Positions 8,956 through 19,680 of a stretch of 64,000 bases of DNA are shown here, piece by piece. The notes below the pieces were generated by a model that made no database searches, was not told where the DNA came from, and saw nothing but the letters and a program-made list of their open reading frames with translations. Position numbers and translations under genes: made by a program. Within the stretch, counting starts at the first letter, position 1; each line of letters opens with the position of its first letter. This stretch comes from Diadophis punctatus similis (Eukaryota; Chordata; Lepidosauria; Squamata; Dipsadidae): contig JALIGW010000002.1 in NCBI GenBank assembly GCA_023053685.1, positions 167,757,930-167,821,929 of the forward strand, written 5' to 3'.

Positions 8956-10670
8956 TAAATAATGAGATTGAATTCATTCCACAGACCTTTATCATTGACT
9001 CTGGGAAGAAGCAAGGCCAAGCTTACAATGCAAGCTGATGTAACCTTAATCGGAAATAAATTCCCATTGGGTTTTAAAATACGAAAGCAATCAAGATATG
9101 AATTATTACTAATGCAGATAAAAGAGAATTTTTGGGAAAGCAAAAATAGGAATCTCTGTCCCAAAGTGCTTGCTGTTTCAACATTGGAGGAAGGGTAAGT
9201 GAAATACAGGTAGGACTGAATGAGAACTCTGTGTGTGTGTTTCAGTTTATACTTGCTCTTTGTAAAGGTCACAAAGGTTAAATGGTTATGTCAAAAACAT
9301 AGTCTTTTAGTTTAACCTAAAAGTTCAGGGTCAGTATGAGAATATTTCTTGCCTGATGTTCTTTCATAACCAAACTTTACTGCAAGTATTTGAAGTATTT
9401 TTCCTATGTTGTAAGAAAAGTATAGCACTGTGTTGCAGTACTGTTGGAAAGGGGTGTAGCAAAGGCATAATATGATTTTTTCCTTGCAGCTTGAATGTTA
9501 CTGAACAGAAAATTGAAAGTTTTCTTCGCAAATGGTGGAAAATCTGATCCTTATTCTTCATCTGTGAGGGTGATATGGTGGCATTCTTAAGTCTTCAAAG
9601 CAGAACTGATCTGCTCCTGGAATACGATTTTCTATTCTATGGGCAATGGAATCATAACAGTTGGAGCTATCAAATTATTATATTTTCCTTTGGAACAAAG
9701 GATATGCTATGTGAAGGCAAACAGTTCTTCCATTGTTTAGGGGGGAGAGTGGCAAAATTTGAATAGACCAAAATAAATAAATAAAAATCAGATAGCTTGA
9801 GGAAGAGACAACATTCACAAATAAAAGGCACCATTTAAGTAGAGATTCACATGAATCAAGAGCCAATTCGACAGTGTATTGTGCCATGTAAAATAGTGGA
9901 CAATATCACACATTGTTTTTCAAGAAGGCAAAGATATCACTGAATTGTGTTATTGTTGAAGAATAATATTTTGTCTAAGCTAAGTATTTTATTTAAAGTG
10001 GAGTTATACTTGAGATGGACTTGACCTGATCAATATTGTGAGATGATGTTCTTCAGAATTCAGATGGAGAAATCGTAAGACAATATTTCAATCTTCATTT
10101 TTTTTTGTTCTGTAGGAAAAGGAATATGGAATTCCAAGTACCTACAGTTCAGCCTTTTAATATATAGAGGGGAAAATTATGGAACCATGTAGTATTTTTT
10201 TCAGCTGCTTTCAGAAATAATAAGAAAGAATTATATGACATTTCTTTTCTGAATTATGTATATGCAGTTTTGATTTCCATCCCTGGGTAAAAATGAGAGA
10301 ACAGGATGGTCCAATTTTGTTCAGAGACATGGAATTTGACATATATACTGTAAGTATTCTCTAGAATAATAGCAGATGATAATGATGATAAGGAGGTTTA
10401 AATATCTGGTTGAAGGATTGAAAATTAAAGTGGAAATACAAATGATAAACCAAGAGAACAACCGGAGCAATGAATTTTTATTGGATTTACAAAAGAAGAA
10501 GCTTTTGGGATGAAAAAAAAGAAAAATTAGAAGACACCAAATCCTGCAACAACAAATGAATTAAAGATCAAGATTGTTAGAAGTAAAAGGAAGAGATATT
10601 TTTATTTGGCCAAAGTTAAAATCAGGCATTTTTCTATAAAGCTCTGGTAACTCGTTAGATATTTTTTGCT
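8956..10670. other. Unassigned AT-rich DNA, possibly LINE-derived near its end
   Basis: No recognisable coding sequence. The open frames at 8955-9272, 9364-9561 and 9678-9887 have no family resemblance. The part after about 10380 runs directly into the L1-like tail duplicated at 10671-11470 and may belong to the same old LINE. Confidence 0.4.
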
Positions 10671-11470
10671 GATACCAGTACTGAAAAGTTGATGATTTAT
10701 GAATTTGCATTTAGATAAGTGATAGGTTATATAGGAAGAAGAAATGTTCATTTGTAACCTTTTAGGGGGTTAAGAGTTATTTGTTTATATCATGATGGAA
10801 ATCAAAAATCATTTATCTTACTTTCTCCTTTCTCTTTTTTTCTTTTTCTTTCCTTCACTTTTTCTTTTTTTCTATCTTTTTTTTTGAGTTTTGTTTGTAT
10901 TTGCTTTTACTATTGTAATTGAAATTTTCAATAAAATTATTTTTAAAAAGGAGGAGGATTAAATTGCAGGTTGTGCTAGATTAGTTAAAAGTTAAATGAC
11001 TACTAAAAGTAATTCCTTTTGTATGCAGGAAGTTAAATGAAAGTGGCACAAGCAATTTAACACTAATAAGATACCAGTACTGAAAAGTTGATGATTTATG
11101 AATTTGCATTTAGATAAGTGATAGGTTATATAGGAAGAAGAAATGTTCATTTGTAACCTTTTAGGGGGTTAAGAGTTATTTGTTTATATCATGATGGAAA
11201 TCAAAAATCATTTATCTTACTTTCTCCTTTCTCTTTTTTTCTTTTTCTTTCCTTCACTTTTTCTTTTTTTCTATCTCTTTTTTTTGAGTTTTGTTTGTAT
11301 TTGCTTTTACTATTGTAATTGAAATTTTCAATAAAATTATTTTTAAAAAGGAGGAGGATTAAATTGCAGGTTGTGCTAGATTAGTTAAAAGTCAAATGAC
11401 TACTAAAAGTATTTCCTTTTGTATGCAGGAAGTTAAATGAAAGTGGCACAAGCAATTTAACACTAATAAG
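10671..11470 (+). repeat. 400-bp tandem duplication with LINE-like tail
   Basis: Unit 1 (10671-11070) and unit 2 (11071-11470) are head-to-tail copies. They differ by only a few changes seen by eye: gttaaatgac versus gtcaaatgac, agtaattcc versus agtatttcc, and ctatctttt versus ctatctctt. Each unit contains a T/C-rich tract and ttttcaataaaattattttt, resembling an L1-type 3' end. No gene is included. Confidence 0.85.
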
Positions 11471-11948
11471 AAGGGCCTTTTTTTCCTGAGAGACTACTGG
11501 ATTAAGAATGGAGGTAAAAAGCAGGGCTGTAAATGACTTGCTTGTACAAAACCCAGCTCTTATTTTAATTTATTTAAATCCACTGGTCAATCAAAGATAA
11601 AGAAATATAATGTGTGTATCGTTATGAAAGATGTCTAGGTGTCCAAACTGTAAATAATGCATTACAGAAATATATACCTCTGTTCCAGAGAAATTTTCTT
11701 TCTACTACATATGCCCATACAGGTGAGTCAGAATATAGTGCTAAACTTCTCTACTTTATAAAGTGAGTTGCCTAGATCACAAGCTATTTGAAAGGTAATT
11801 ATGGAGGGGAAAATAGTTTCTTTCAGAACAAGGGAGGTGCAGTTAATTGTAACAGAATCTACAATTATTTAGGATGCAAGATAGCTGGATCATAAGATGC
11901 TTCACTGATTCTAGCATAGCCACAATAAGCATATAATAACATAGATGT
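11471..11948. other. Unassigned intergenic DNA
   Basis: Nothing recognised: no repeat family, RNA gene or plausible open frame. Confidence 0.45.
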
Positions 11949-12247
11949 CAGGGGTGGCTTCCAACCTACCTCGCTGCCGGTTCGCTCCCTCCCGGGCCTT
12001 GTGGGCGCACCTTGCGGGCGCGCGCACTTTTCGCAGTAACGAAAAATCCAGAAAAAAAACCAAAGCCGAAAAAAAGATGGCGACCTCATGCACAGTGCCA
12101 GGACTCGGCTTCTGCGCATGCTCAGAAGGAAAAATAAATAAAAAAAGATGGCGGCGCCCATGCCCACGGTTTGGTGACATCAACGTGACATCAGCGGGTC
12201 GCTACTGGTTCGGGCGAACCAGTCCAAACGGGAGGAACCCACCACTG
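11949..12247. mobile_element. hAT-type MITE (caggggtgg...cccaccactg)
   Basis: Ends are caggggtggcttccaacc and gggaggaacccaccactg. The internal sequence is GC-rich, includes tgccggttcgctccctcc, and near the right end ctactggttcgggcgaacca. Flanks atagatgt and ctagaagt are only weakly alike, so the target duplication has decayed. Same family as 21953-22105 and 27606-27940, which have exact duplications. Confidence 0.7.
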
Positions 12248-12539
12248 CTAGAAGTGCATCTAACTTAAAGGGATGGGTATATCTTTGGGTAAATAGGTAT
12301 TTAGCATCTACGTGGGGTACAAAGATCATGCATGTTCTCATTGGTTTCTCAGAACACGGATCTTGTTGAGTAGCTAAACCTTCAAGGAGAGGGTTCTGTT
12401 CACATTTGCTTAAACGTGGATAATAATTGTGGAATTGTGGTATGGTTTAAAAAGAAGAGGTGCGTGTGAGGTTACCTACAAAAGTATCAGGATCCTGTGT
12501 CCCTTATATGTAAGTGGTTTTAAGTATGGAGAGCAGATA

Positions 12540-13061
12540 TAGGATGGCGAACCTATGGCAAGTGGCACGCAGAGCCCTCTCTGTGGGCACACGAGCCGTC
12601 GCCCAGCTCAGTTCCACCGCACATGCGCATGCGTGCCTCCCGCTGGCCAGCTGATTTTCAGGTATCTGCCGTGCATGCACGGAGGGTGAGGTGCATGCAG
12701 GAGATGCACATGCATGCGTGGGGGGGCTGGGGGGTCATACATGTGGGGGGAGCGCGGGGGGTACACCCCTCCAGGGCCCACTTTTGGTCCCAGGAGGCTA
12801 CAAAGAAGAGTGCTAGGCCCAAAATGGGGCAGGGGGGTCAACCGTGCATGTGTGGGAGGGTGGGGGGTAGCGCTGAGGGGTCGCATGCATGGGGGGAGGT
12901 TGCATATGCATGGAGGGTGGTGGTAATGCACGTATGCATTGGGGTGGGGCGCACGGGGGATGTCACATGTGCATTGCATTATGGGTGCCAGCTCACACGT
13001 GCGCGCTGCTGCATGCATGCACGCTTTCGGCACGCGAGGAGAAAAACATTAGCCATCACTG
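12540..13061. mobile_element. hAT-type MITE (gatggcgaacc family), long GC-rich copy
   Basis: Starts aggatggcgaacctatggc and ends aacattagccatcactg. Relative to the shorter copies, the interior is expanded by G-rich and gcatgc-rich sequence. Open frames running through it on both strands (12608-13033, 12623-13075) are low-complexity shadows of this composition. No clear target duplication is visible. Confidence 0.7.
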
Positions 13062-14818
13062 GGATAGGCATTTAATATTCTTGTATAAAATAACATTATT
13101 ATATGTCATGGAAAGTTGACCTATAGCTAAAATGAACAGCCATAAACCAAGAATGTTTGGAATTTATATTTTTGACACTGCCCTGTAGCCTGTTTGTTTT
13201 AGGTTGTAACCTCACCGTGGCATGTGATGAGATCTTATCAGGAGTCCAACTTTTTACATAGATACTGATGCCCATGTGCTTCAATTACCAAAAGCTCTCA
13301 CCCACTATTTACAGAATGAATTTTAAAATTATCAGATGGAGCTTAGGTATTTACAGCCTCATGCATTGCCATCTTATCAGATGCTGAAGACTAACTTAGC
13401 TAGCATAATCCATCTAAGTAAAGGAAAAGTTCATTAAATAATTCACTGAAACCGGAAGAAGAAAATTATTTCAGCTACTGATCAGCATGTGACATGAAAA
13501 TATTTGTGCTGCTCATGTATAAAGAATTATATTACACAGTCAATTTATCATGTGTTTTTGTATAACCCTGGGATTGCATATATACGTTCAGGACAAGACT
13601 ACACTGAAATGTAGATTCTAAAACAGAAATAAAAATTACCAGACAGTATACAAGTAGGCTTTGTTTAGAGAAGGCTTTGTTTAGCAATCATTCACAGTTA
13701 TGATGATGATGAAAATGTGAGGGTTATGACTAACCCTCACATTTTTTACTTTTGCAGGTCTGTAAAGCAAAGGAAAGCTGAAGTAATATCATAAGCCCAG
13801 CTGTGTTTTACTTAATGGATGCTTTGCTTAACAACATATTTGCTAGTCTCAATTGTGGTCACTAAACAAGGGCTATATTTATATGCATAGAATAGAAACT
13901 TGAATATGACCAGAAAAAAACAACCACATGTCAGCCAGTGTCAGTTAGTCAAACAATTGATACCCAGTTCTTTGTTTATAGGCTTATATCACATCTTTCT
14001 TTGCTTAGGGCTGATGGACAGGTGGTTTTTTTTGGGGAAGTGTTGTTGTAACTATTGCTAGTTTTTGTCTAAATTTGTGAGTGGTAGCCACTGGCTTATA
14101 GGGGAGAAATGGTTATGTAAATAGATAAGAAAATAAGATACTTTTAGACAAACAGAACAACAGTTAGGTTTTTCCTTTTATCAGATATATTCTGATAAAT
14201 TGCAGCATATTTCCTTTTCCCCATAGATTTCAAGAGGGGTTATTTTTGATTAACCCATCCCACGTTATATTCACAGACAGACCTTTAATTCTCTTCATTT
14301 TGCTTTCTCTTTTCCAGATATAATGTTAGCCCAAGAAGGCTGCAAATTAGATTTTAAACATGCTGATTTTGGTGCTAACATAACCAGAAACCTCCCTATT
14401 TTTGTTATTTTTATCTATAGCTAAATGTCAGGATTTGGTAAACGGGCTAGAATTTGGTGAGACCTATGCTCTGCCTCACTCTTTTGACAGGGGAAAAATG
14501 GGGTTTGATGTTTGGGAGAATGGAAATGTGCAAAACAATGGGATGAGCACTACTCATTGTTTGGTTGAGGCATCTCTTTGTTCCCCTACGTCACAAATAT
14601 TGGTTCCAGTTGTTGGGTTGACAGTGCTGTGTGCAAGATAGACTCACAAATGTACCTATATCAATACAAATATACGAATATTATGCTCTATATACTAAAA
14701 CAATCTAAACAGCCTCTAAATCTGGATGTTACTATGAGGGGATAAGCCATTGTTATCCTGAATACACTATAGTTCCTGTTTGAAATAAAAATATTCCTGT
14801 TTGAATATAGATATATAT
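13062..14818. other. Unassigned intergenic DNA with a short perfect hairpin
   Basis: No gene recognised. Near 13714-13747 there is a short inverted repeat (aatgtgagggtta, 4-base spacer, taaccctcacatt), with no terminator or RNA-gene context. The open frame at 14402-14641 has no family resemblance. Confidence 0.4.
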
Positions 14819-15485
14819 GAGCCGAGGTGGCACAGCGGTTAGAGGCAGTACTGCAGGTCACTTTAGCTGACTGTGATCTGCAGGTCAGCGGTTCAAATCT
14901 CACCGGCTCAAGGTTGACTCAGCCTTCCATCCTTCTGAGGTAGGTAAAATGAGGACCCAGATTGTTGGGGGCAATGTAAATATACATTGCTTACTGGTTT
15001 AAACCACTTAGAGCAGTGATGGCGAACCTATGGCACGCGTGCCACAGGTGGCACGCAGAGCCATATCTACCGGCACGTGAGCCGTTGTCCTAGCTTAGCT
15101 CCAACGCGCATGTGCACGCCGGCCAGCTGACTTTCGGCTCACGCAGAGGCTCTGGGAGGGCGTTTTTGGCTTCCGGAGGGCCTCCGGGAGGCGGGAGAGG
15201 GCATTTTCGCCCTCCCCAGGTTCCAGGGAAGCTTACTGGGCCCACCGGAAGTCAGGAAATGGGCCATTTCCGGCCTCCAGAGGGCTTCCGGGGGGGGGCA
15301 GAGGAGGCCATTTTCACCCATCCCAGGCATTGAATTATGAATGTGGGCACTCGCGTGTGTGCGATACCGCGCACGCACACGCTTTTGGCACCCAAGGAAA
15401 AAAAGGTTTGCCATCACTGACTTAGAGAGTGCTTGCACTGTGAGGCGGTATATAAATCTCACAAAACAAAATAAATAAATAAATG
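14819..15485 (+). repeat. tRNA-derived SINE interrupted by a hAT MITE
   Basis: Starts gagccgaggtggcacagcgg (A-box side), with B-box-like cggttcaaatctcaccgg. The body has ggttgactcagccttccatc and gtaaaatgaggacccagatt. After the MITE (15014-15419) the SINE resumes with acttagagagtgcttgcact and gaggcggtatataaatct, ending in an AAATA-repeat tail. Other copies are at 51676-51935 (+) and 59672-59905 (-). The tail resembles L2/MIR-type 3' ends. Confidence 0.85.
15014..15419. mobile_element. hAT-type MITE (cagtgatggcgaacc) with exact 8-bp TSD
   Basis: Ends are cagtgatggcgaacc and ggtttgccatcactg. The direct repeat acttagag flanks it exactly (15006-15013 and 15420-15427) and is part of the host SINE, so the insertion into the SINE is unambiguous. 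The interior is GC-rich with no transposase. Closest relative is 22733-23131, which shares most of the body. Confidence 0.92.
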
Positions 15486-15758
15486 GGCAAGAAAAATGGC
15501 GAAGTGATTCTTAAATCTTGTGAATAAAGAAAAAGTATTAGGAATAAATATTTTAGGAGACATTAGCAAATTTAATAATTGACATTGTCGTTTTAACTGT
15601 AGAATATGTTATTGTGCAACAAATGAAAAGCATCCCACAAGAAGGAAAAACATAAGAGACGACACAAAAATAAAAATAGCATTTTATATTGTAGCAGAGT
15701 AAAAAATGAATATACATATGGTATCCTGATCTTTGATTGTAATAATACATCTGATATA

Positions 15759-15965
15759 CAGCTAGTCCTTGACTTGCAACAGTTCATTTAGTGATGGCTC
15801 AAAGTTACAATGGCCCTGAAAAAAGTGACTTATGACCATTTTTCACATGACTGTGGCAGCATCCCCATGGTCATGTGATGAAAATTCAGACGCTTGGCAA
15901 CCAACTCTCATTTATGACAGTTGCAGTGTCCTGAAGTCAGGTGATCCCCTTTTGCGACCTTTTTT
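15759..15965. mobile_element. Partial palindromic MITE (caggtagtcctcgac family)
   Basis: After TA it begins cagctagtccttgacttgc and continues with cagttcatttagtgatgg, cctgaaaaaagtgacttatg and atccccatggtcatgtgatg, matching the complete copies at 37653 and 60378. The right half is missing or decayed into T-rich sequence. Confidence 0.7.
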
Positions 15966-16033
15966 TTCCTTTTTTCCCTTTGCTATGGAAAAAAAACGTT
16001 ATGCCAGGATTGCACTGAAAGAACACTCTAGAA

Positions 16034-16670
16034 CAGGGGTGTCAAACTCAAGGCCCGTGGCTAGGATCCGGCCTGCAGGGTGCTTAGATTTGGCCCACCA
16101 GGCTGCCCTAGAAACAGCAAAGGACCAGCCTGTGGTGCCTCTGTCAGCGAAAATGGAGCTTGGGAGGGCCACGCTCCCATTTTCGCTGGCAGAGGGCTGC
16201 AGGAGGCTGTTGCAGCTGAAAATGGGGCACAGGAGGATGCGTGCGGCCTCCCGGGCTCCATTTTCACTGGTAGAGGGCTAGCAAAACAAACTAAAAACAA
16301 AACAAAAGGAGAAATGTTTCTCCTTTTGCTTTGAGCATGCAAGATGTGACAGGAAAGGAGAAAGGGAAAGAGAAAAGACAAAGGAAAGGAAGAAAAGATG
16401 GGAAGAGATCAAGGAAGGAAAATTAAGGAAAGAGGGGAAGGGAGAAAGAATGAAGAGGGAAGAAAAAGGAAGGAAGGAAGGAAGGAAGATTATAATGAGA
16501 ATGAGGGAGGGTCTGAGTGAAGTCCTGCCTTACCACTTGGCCACCACAGGTACCCTGGACCCCAATGACGTTGAACTGGCCACGCCTACCCTTGCCAGAT
16601 CTGCCCCGGTCCCCCGAGGTCAAACACAACCCTGATGCGGCCCTCAATAAAATTGAGTTTGACAGCCCTG
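16034..16670. mobile_element. hAT-type MITE (caggggtgtcaaactc)
   Basis: Ends are caggggtgtcaaactc and gagtttgacagccctg. Flanks ctctagaa (16026-16033) and ccctagaa (16671-16678) match at 7 of 8 positions. The middle holds an A/G-rich stretch (16340-16500, aggaaggaaggaagg). No transposase. A short relative is at 38231-38363. Confidence 0.85.
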
Positions 16671-17779
16671 CCCTAGAAACTATTAGGATTAAAGGAGGTG
16701 CTGAGACACAACACCATATACAGCAATGGAGCCATTCTGCTTCATTGGCATCCTTGAACATTTGCCTCTCCAAGTATTGGGCTATTTATCTACTTGAATT
16801 GAGCTGTCAACAAAGAAATAGCAACAATAAAACCCAAAGACCCAAGATACAGATGAAAAATAATTCTCAGTGCAGTTTTTAAGATGTGCCTTTAGGGATA
16901 TACAACCAGCACTGTGTCATGGTTGGGTTGCTAGGCTAAGACTTAGGAAATTACAATGAAGTCTCCTTCAGATTGAACTTGCCTCCTGGGAGTTGTGTGA
17001 ATATGCCCAATGTTCTCTTGACAGCAACACGGAAATAATTGCCATCACCTGCTTTCAATCTAGTTTGTAATGTTGGCCTTCCAGGTGGTTTCTCATACAA
17101 ATACTAGCATGGTATGTGATTCATTTTTGAAAATCAGCCAAGTTTAGCTAGGTGTTGCTACTTGGCATGACTCAGATTTTAAATCTCTGCTCAGATACAA
17201 CATTCACTGGATGATACTGGCCTAGAGGGTATATCTTAATCCATGTCATGTACTTGTTATGAAGTTAAAATGTCAGGGGAAAGAGGAGCTACCAGCACCT
17301 TGAATTTTTTGAGGAACATAAAAATATAAATGCAATAAATAAATGATACTATATATGTCTTTTGGGAATGTTCTACTTAGCTCAATGGGGTTTGTTTCTA
17401 AATAAATGAGCATAGAACTGCAGCATGAGGCTTGTTTTGGAGATAAAGTTGAATTACATTTTTTAACAACTGCAATAAGAATTTCTATGATCGCACAAAA
17501 CTGTTGACTTGTGTTATAGTGTTTAAACAGAATCAGGTTTGCAGTCCTATACAACCCACAGCTTATGACCCACATATAGTCACACTATCCTTGTGAGCCT
17601 CAAATTCAAAAGTATATAGCTTTAGAACACTTTGTTTTTTTGATGTGTTATCTTTCAGATCTTTTTGGATTTTCCAAGATGTTTTTTCCTATTTTCTCCA
17701 GGCCTCGCCTGCTTTAAAAAACGTTCTCCTTTGATACTAGCAAGGTTTCTCTCCCCAAAACTGTTGCCCATTTCTGTTA
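16671..17779. other. Unassigned intergenic DNA
   Basis: No gene or repeat family recognised apart from the 8-bp target duplication at its left edge. Confidence 0.4.
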
Positions 17780-18684
17780 TCTATATATATAAAAGCGAAA
17801 ACCACTCACACATTAATCACGAAATCTCCAGAACCGTAAAGCCTACAAACTTGAAATTTGCCACGTATGTTCCTCTTGGCTTCTAGGTGCTCACTAAGAA
17901 AGGATTTTTCAAAATGACCATCGGAGCATGAGTATTTCTTATATTATTATTAACAAGCTCTGATGCTAAGGAGTTCTACTCCCCCCTCCCCACCTGAAAA
18001 GAAATCTGATCCAAATGCAAAACACAAGCAGAGGAGTTTCAGTTTCAGTTTTGCTTTGGCTTTCACAGCAGCAAGCAGCTTTACTACAGAACCGTTGAGC
18101 TAAGCCATGCACAGACTCCTTCGTGTCTCCTCCTTGCTCACACAGCAAATGCTGTTTGAGTTTCCAAATACCCCTCAACTCTCTCACACACTACCAGGAT
18201 GCTAGCCAGATGAATACTGATGGATGCTGGTAGGCAGAGACAGATCCCCTTATTTTCCTCCTCAGTTTAGACAAATCTGTTCCTTCTACTGTAACACCAG
18301 TTAAAGGGAAAAGAGGCAAAAACCGTAGGAAAATATTTACAGATGTGATTAGGAAAACAAGTAAAGGAAGCTGCCTGTTTCTCCCATGGCCAGTTCTATG
18401 TGGCATGCTCCAGAGTCAGTTCGCCTGACAGCCTGGTCATCCTCCAGCCAGGCAGCAAAATCAGGAATGTTGTTTGCAGGAAGGTCCTCAGCAATTCATC
18501 TGACGGATTAATTGAAAGTCTATGCTATGCAAATAATGTCTTCATCTGTAACAGAAACTTAGCTTACTATCTCTAACGAAATAATACAGTCCCTTTTTTA
18601 ACTACTCATTAATTTTCAAGCTTTAAGTGTCAATTTATCAAGCCCCATCACATAGTTTCATAGAGAAGTACAGGTATCAGCTAG
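17780..18684 (+). mobile_element. Nonautonomous Helitron, copy 1
   Basis: Begins TC (tctatatatataaaagcg) after an A and ends caggtatcagctag before a T, the A|TC...CTAG|T arrangement expected of Helitrons, with no target duplication. Terminal regions closely match copy 2 at 50074-50511: gaaatctccagaaccgtaaa and cttcctcttggcttctagg-like text on the left, taactactcattaattttca on the right. The internal 17990-18530 is different from copy 2. No Rep/helicase is encoded. Confidence 0.8.
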
Positions 18685-18889
18685 TATCCCAATAAAGCTT
18701 ACTTTTAAATTTAGCAACTTTTTTAGATGAATTATTATCTCTATGGACCCCTGCACTCTGACTTAAAATTAAGGAACATCAGACTTCTTTACAAAGCTGT
18801 TGCAAAGCGATGGATGATGCTATATTAAAATGAATGGTGCTAGAGCATTATCTTTATACATTGGTGTTGTTTTTATAGTTCTCTTACAC

Positions 18890-19680
18890 ACACACATCCG
18901 CACAGACCCGCCAAACAGATTGCCCAAATCCGCCTGGGATCGAGACAAGCAAAGGGCGACCGTTCCTAGCATTCCTTCGATGGAATGCCGGGTAGCCGCA
19001 ATTAACGCGGTGCTTTTATCGCCTCTCCGCGGAGACTTCTCCAGCCGGAGGGGCTCACGGGGTCTCCCTCCAAAAAGCGCCCTCCTTGACTTTCCCTACG
19101 GCTGGGAGCCCCGGGCGCCAAGGGGCGGGCCGCGTCTGCGTTCTCCCCAGCCAACGAGGGGGAGTTTCCAGGAAGTGGCCATATTGGATTCATTCAGTTG
19201 CATCAATCGAAAGAGGAGAGCAGGTTTGGGGTGAGACGACTTTTTTTTATCTAGCGCCTGAGAAGGAACTCCTGGCCACTGACCTCCGGAGGTGCCCGGC
19301 TATGGCTGCCACGGACTTGGATCGGTTTTCTGTGAGTAGTAAGACTGCGCTGTCCGTCCCTCAGTCCCCCCCCCTCCCGCTGGCATTAGGACAAGGGCAG
19401 AGGCGGTGTGCGCGCTCGCATTCGCCCGGCGTTGGAAAGAGCTGGATGGGCTTGGAGCAGCCCGTCCGCTTCGTTGGTAGATCGGGGGAATCGGCTGGGT
19501 AAAGTGGAGGGAAGAGGCTTAGATTCCTGTGCCCGGCCTCTGGGATCTTTTTGCTTGATCTCTCTCTTGAGTCTTGCGGGGCCAAGCTAGCGTTAGAGCT
19601 CGGCTGAAAGGGAGTCGCCTTCTCTTGCGAAAGCGCTTGCACCTAAGCGCACTCCTGAATCGGGAGTAGTTGCTACTACT
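18890..19680 (+). promoter_or_regulatory. SEPTIN8: CpG-rich promoter region of SEPTIN8
   Basis: A GC- and CpG-rich stretch in AT-rich surroundings, spanning the first coding exon. A GC box (ggggcgggcc, 19122-19131) lies about 170 bases upstream of the ATG. An ETS-like ccaggaagtgg precedes ccatattgg at about 19168-19187. No TATA box was seen at a sensible distance, fitting a broadly expressed CpG-island gene. The transcription start cannot be fixed from sequence. Confidence 0.75.
19302..19331 (+). CDS. SEPTIN8: SEPTIN8 exon 1, coding part
   Basis: Encodes MAATDLDRFS, the N-terminus of septin 8 (the human protein begins almost identically), then a donor site at tct|gtgagt. Septins are GTP-binding proteins that assemble into hetero-oligomeric filaments on membranes, actin and microtubules; septin 8 belongs to the SEPT6 group. 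The start is chosen from the conserved MAATDL and a favourable context (g at -3, g at +4). The frame is also open upstream as far as an ATG at 19086, so an N-terminal extension is not excluded by stops, but family conservation argues for 19302. The exon ends in phase 0. Intron 1 follows for about 37 kb. Confidence 0.92.

Noticed and set aside
12608..13075. Two long overlapping frames on opposite strands
   Set aside because: Both come from G-rich, gcatgc-rich MITE sequence; composition explains the lack of stops.
14819..14905. Possible tRNA gene (A- and B-box-like sequences)
   Set aside because: The same head recurs at 51676 and 59905 attached to a constant SINE body, and no cloverleaf with a proper acceptor stem is evident.
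1..19000. Neighbouring gene upstream of SEPTIN8 (such as SOWAHA, nearby in human)
   Set aside because: No matching coding sequence was found; only repeats and unassigned DNA are visible.
19179..19188. ccatattgg as an SRF CArG box
   Set aside because: One base too short for the CC(A/T)6GG consensus; at most a weak YY1-like CCAT.
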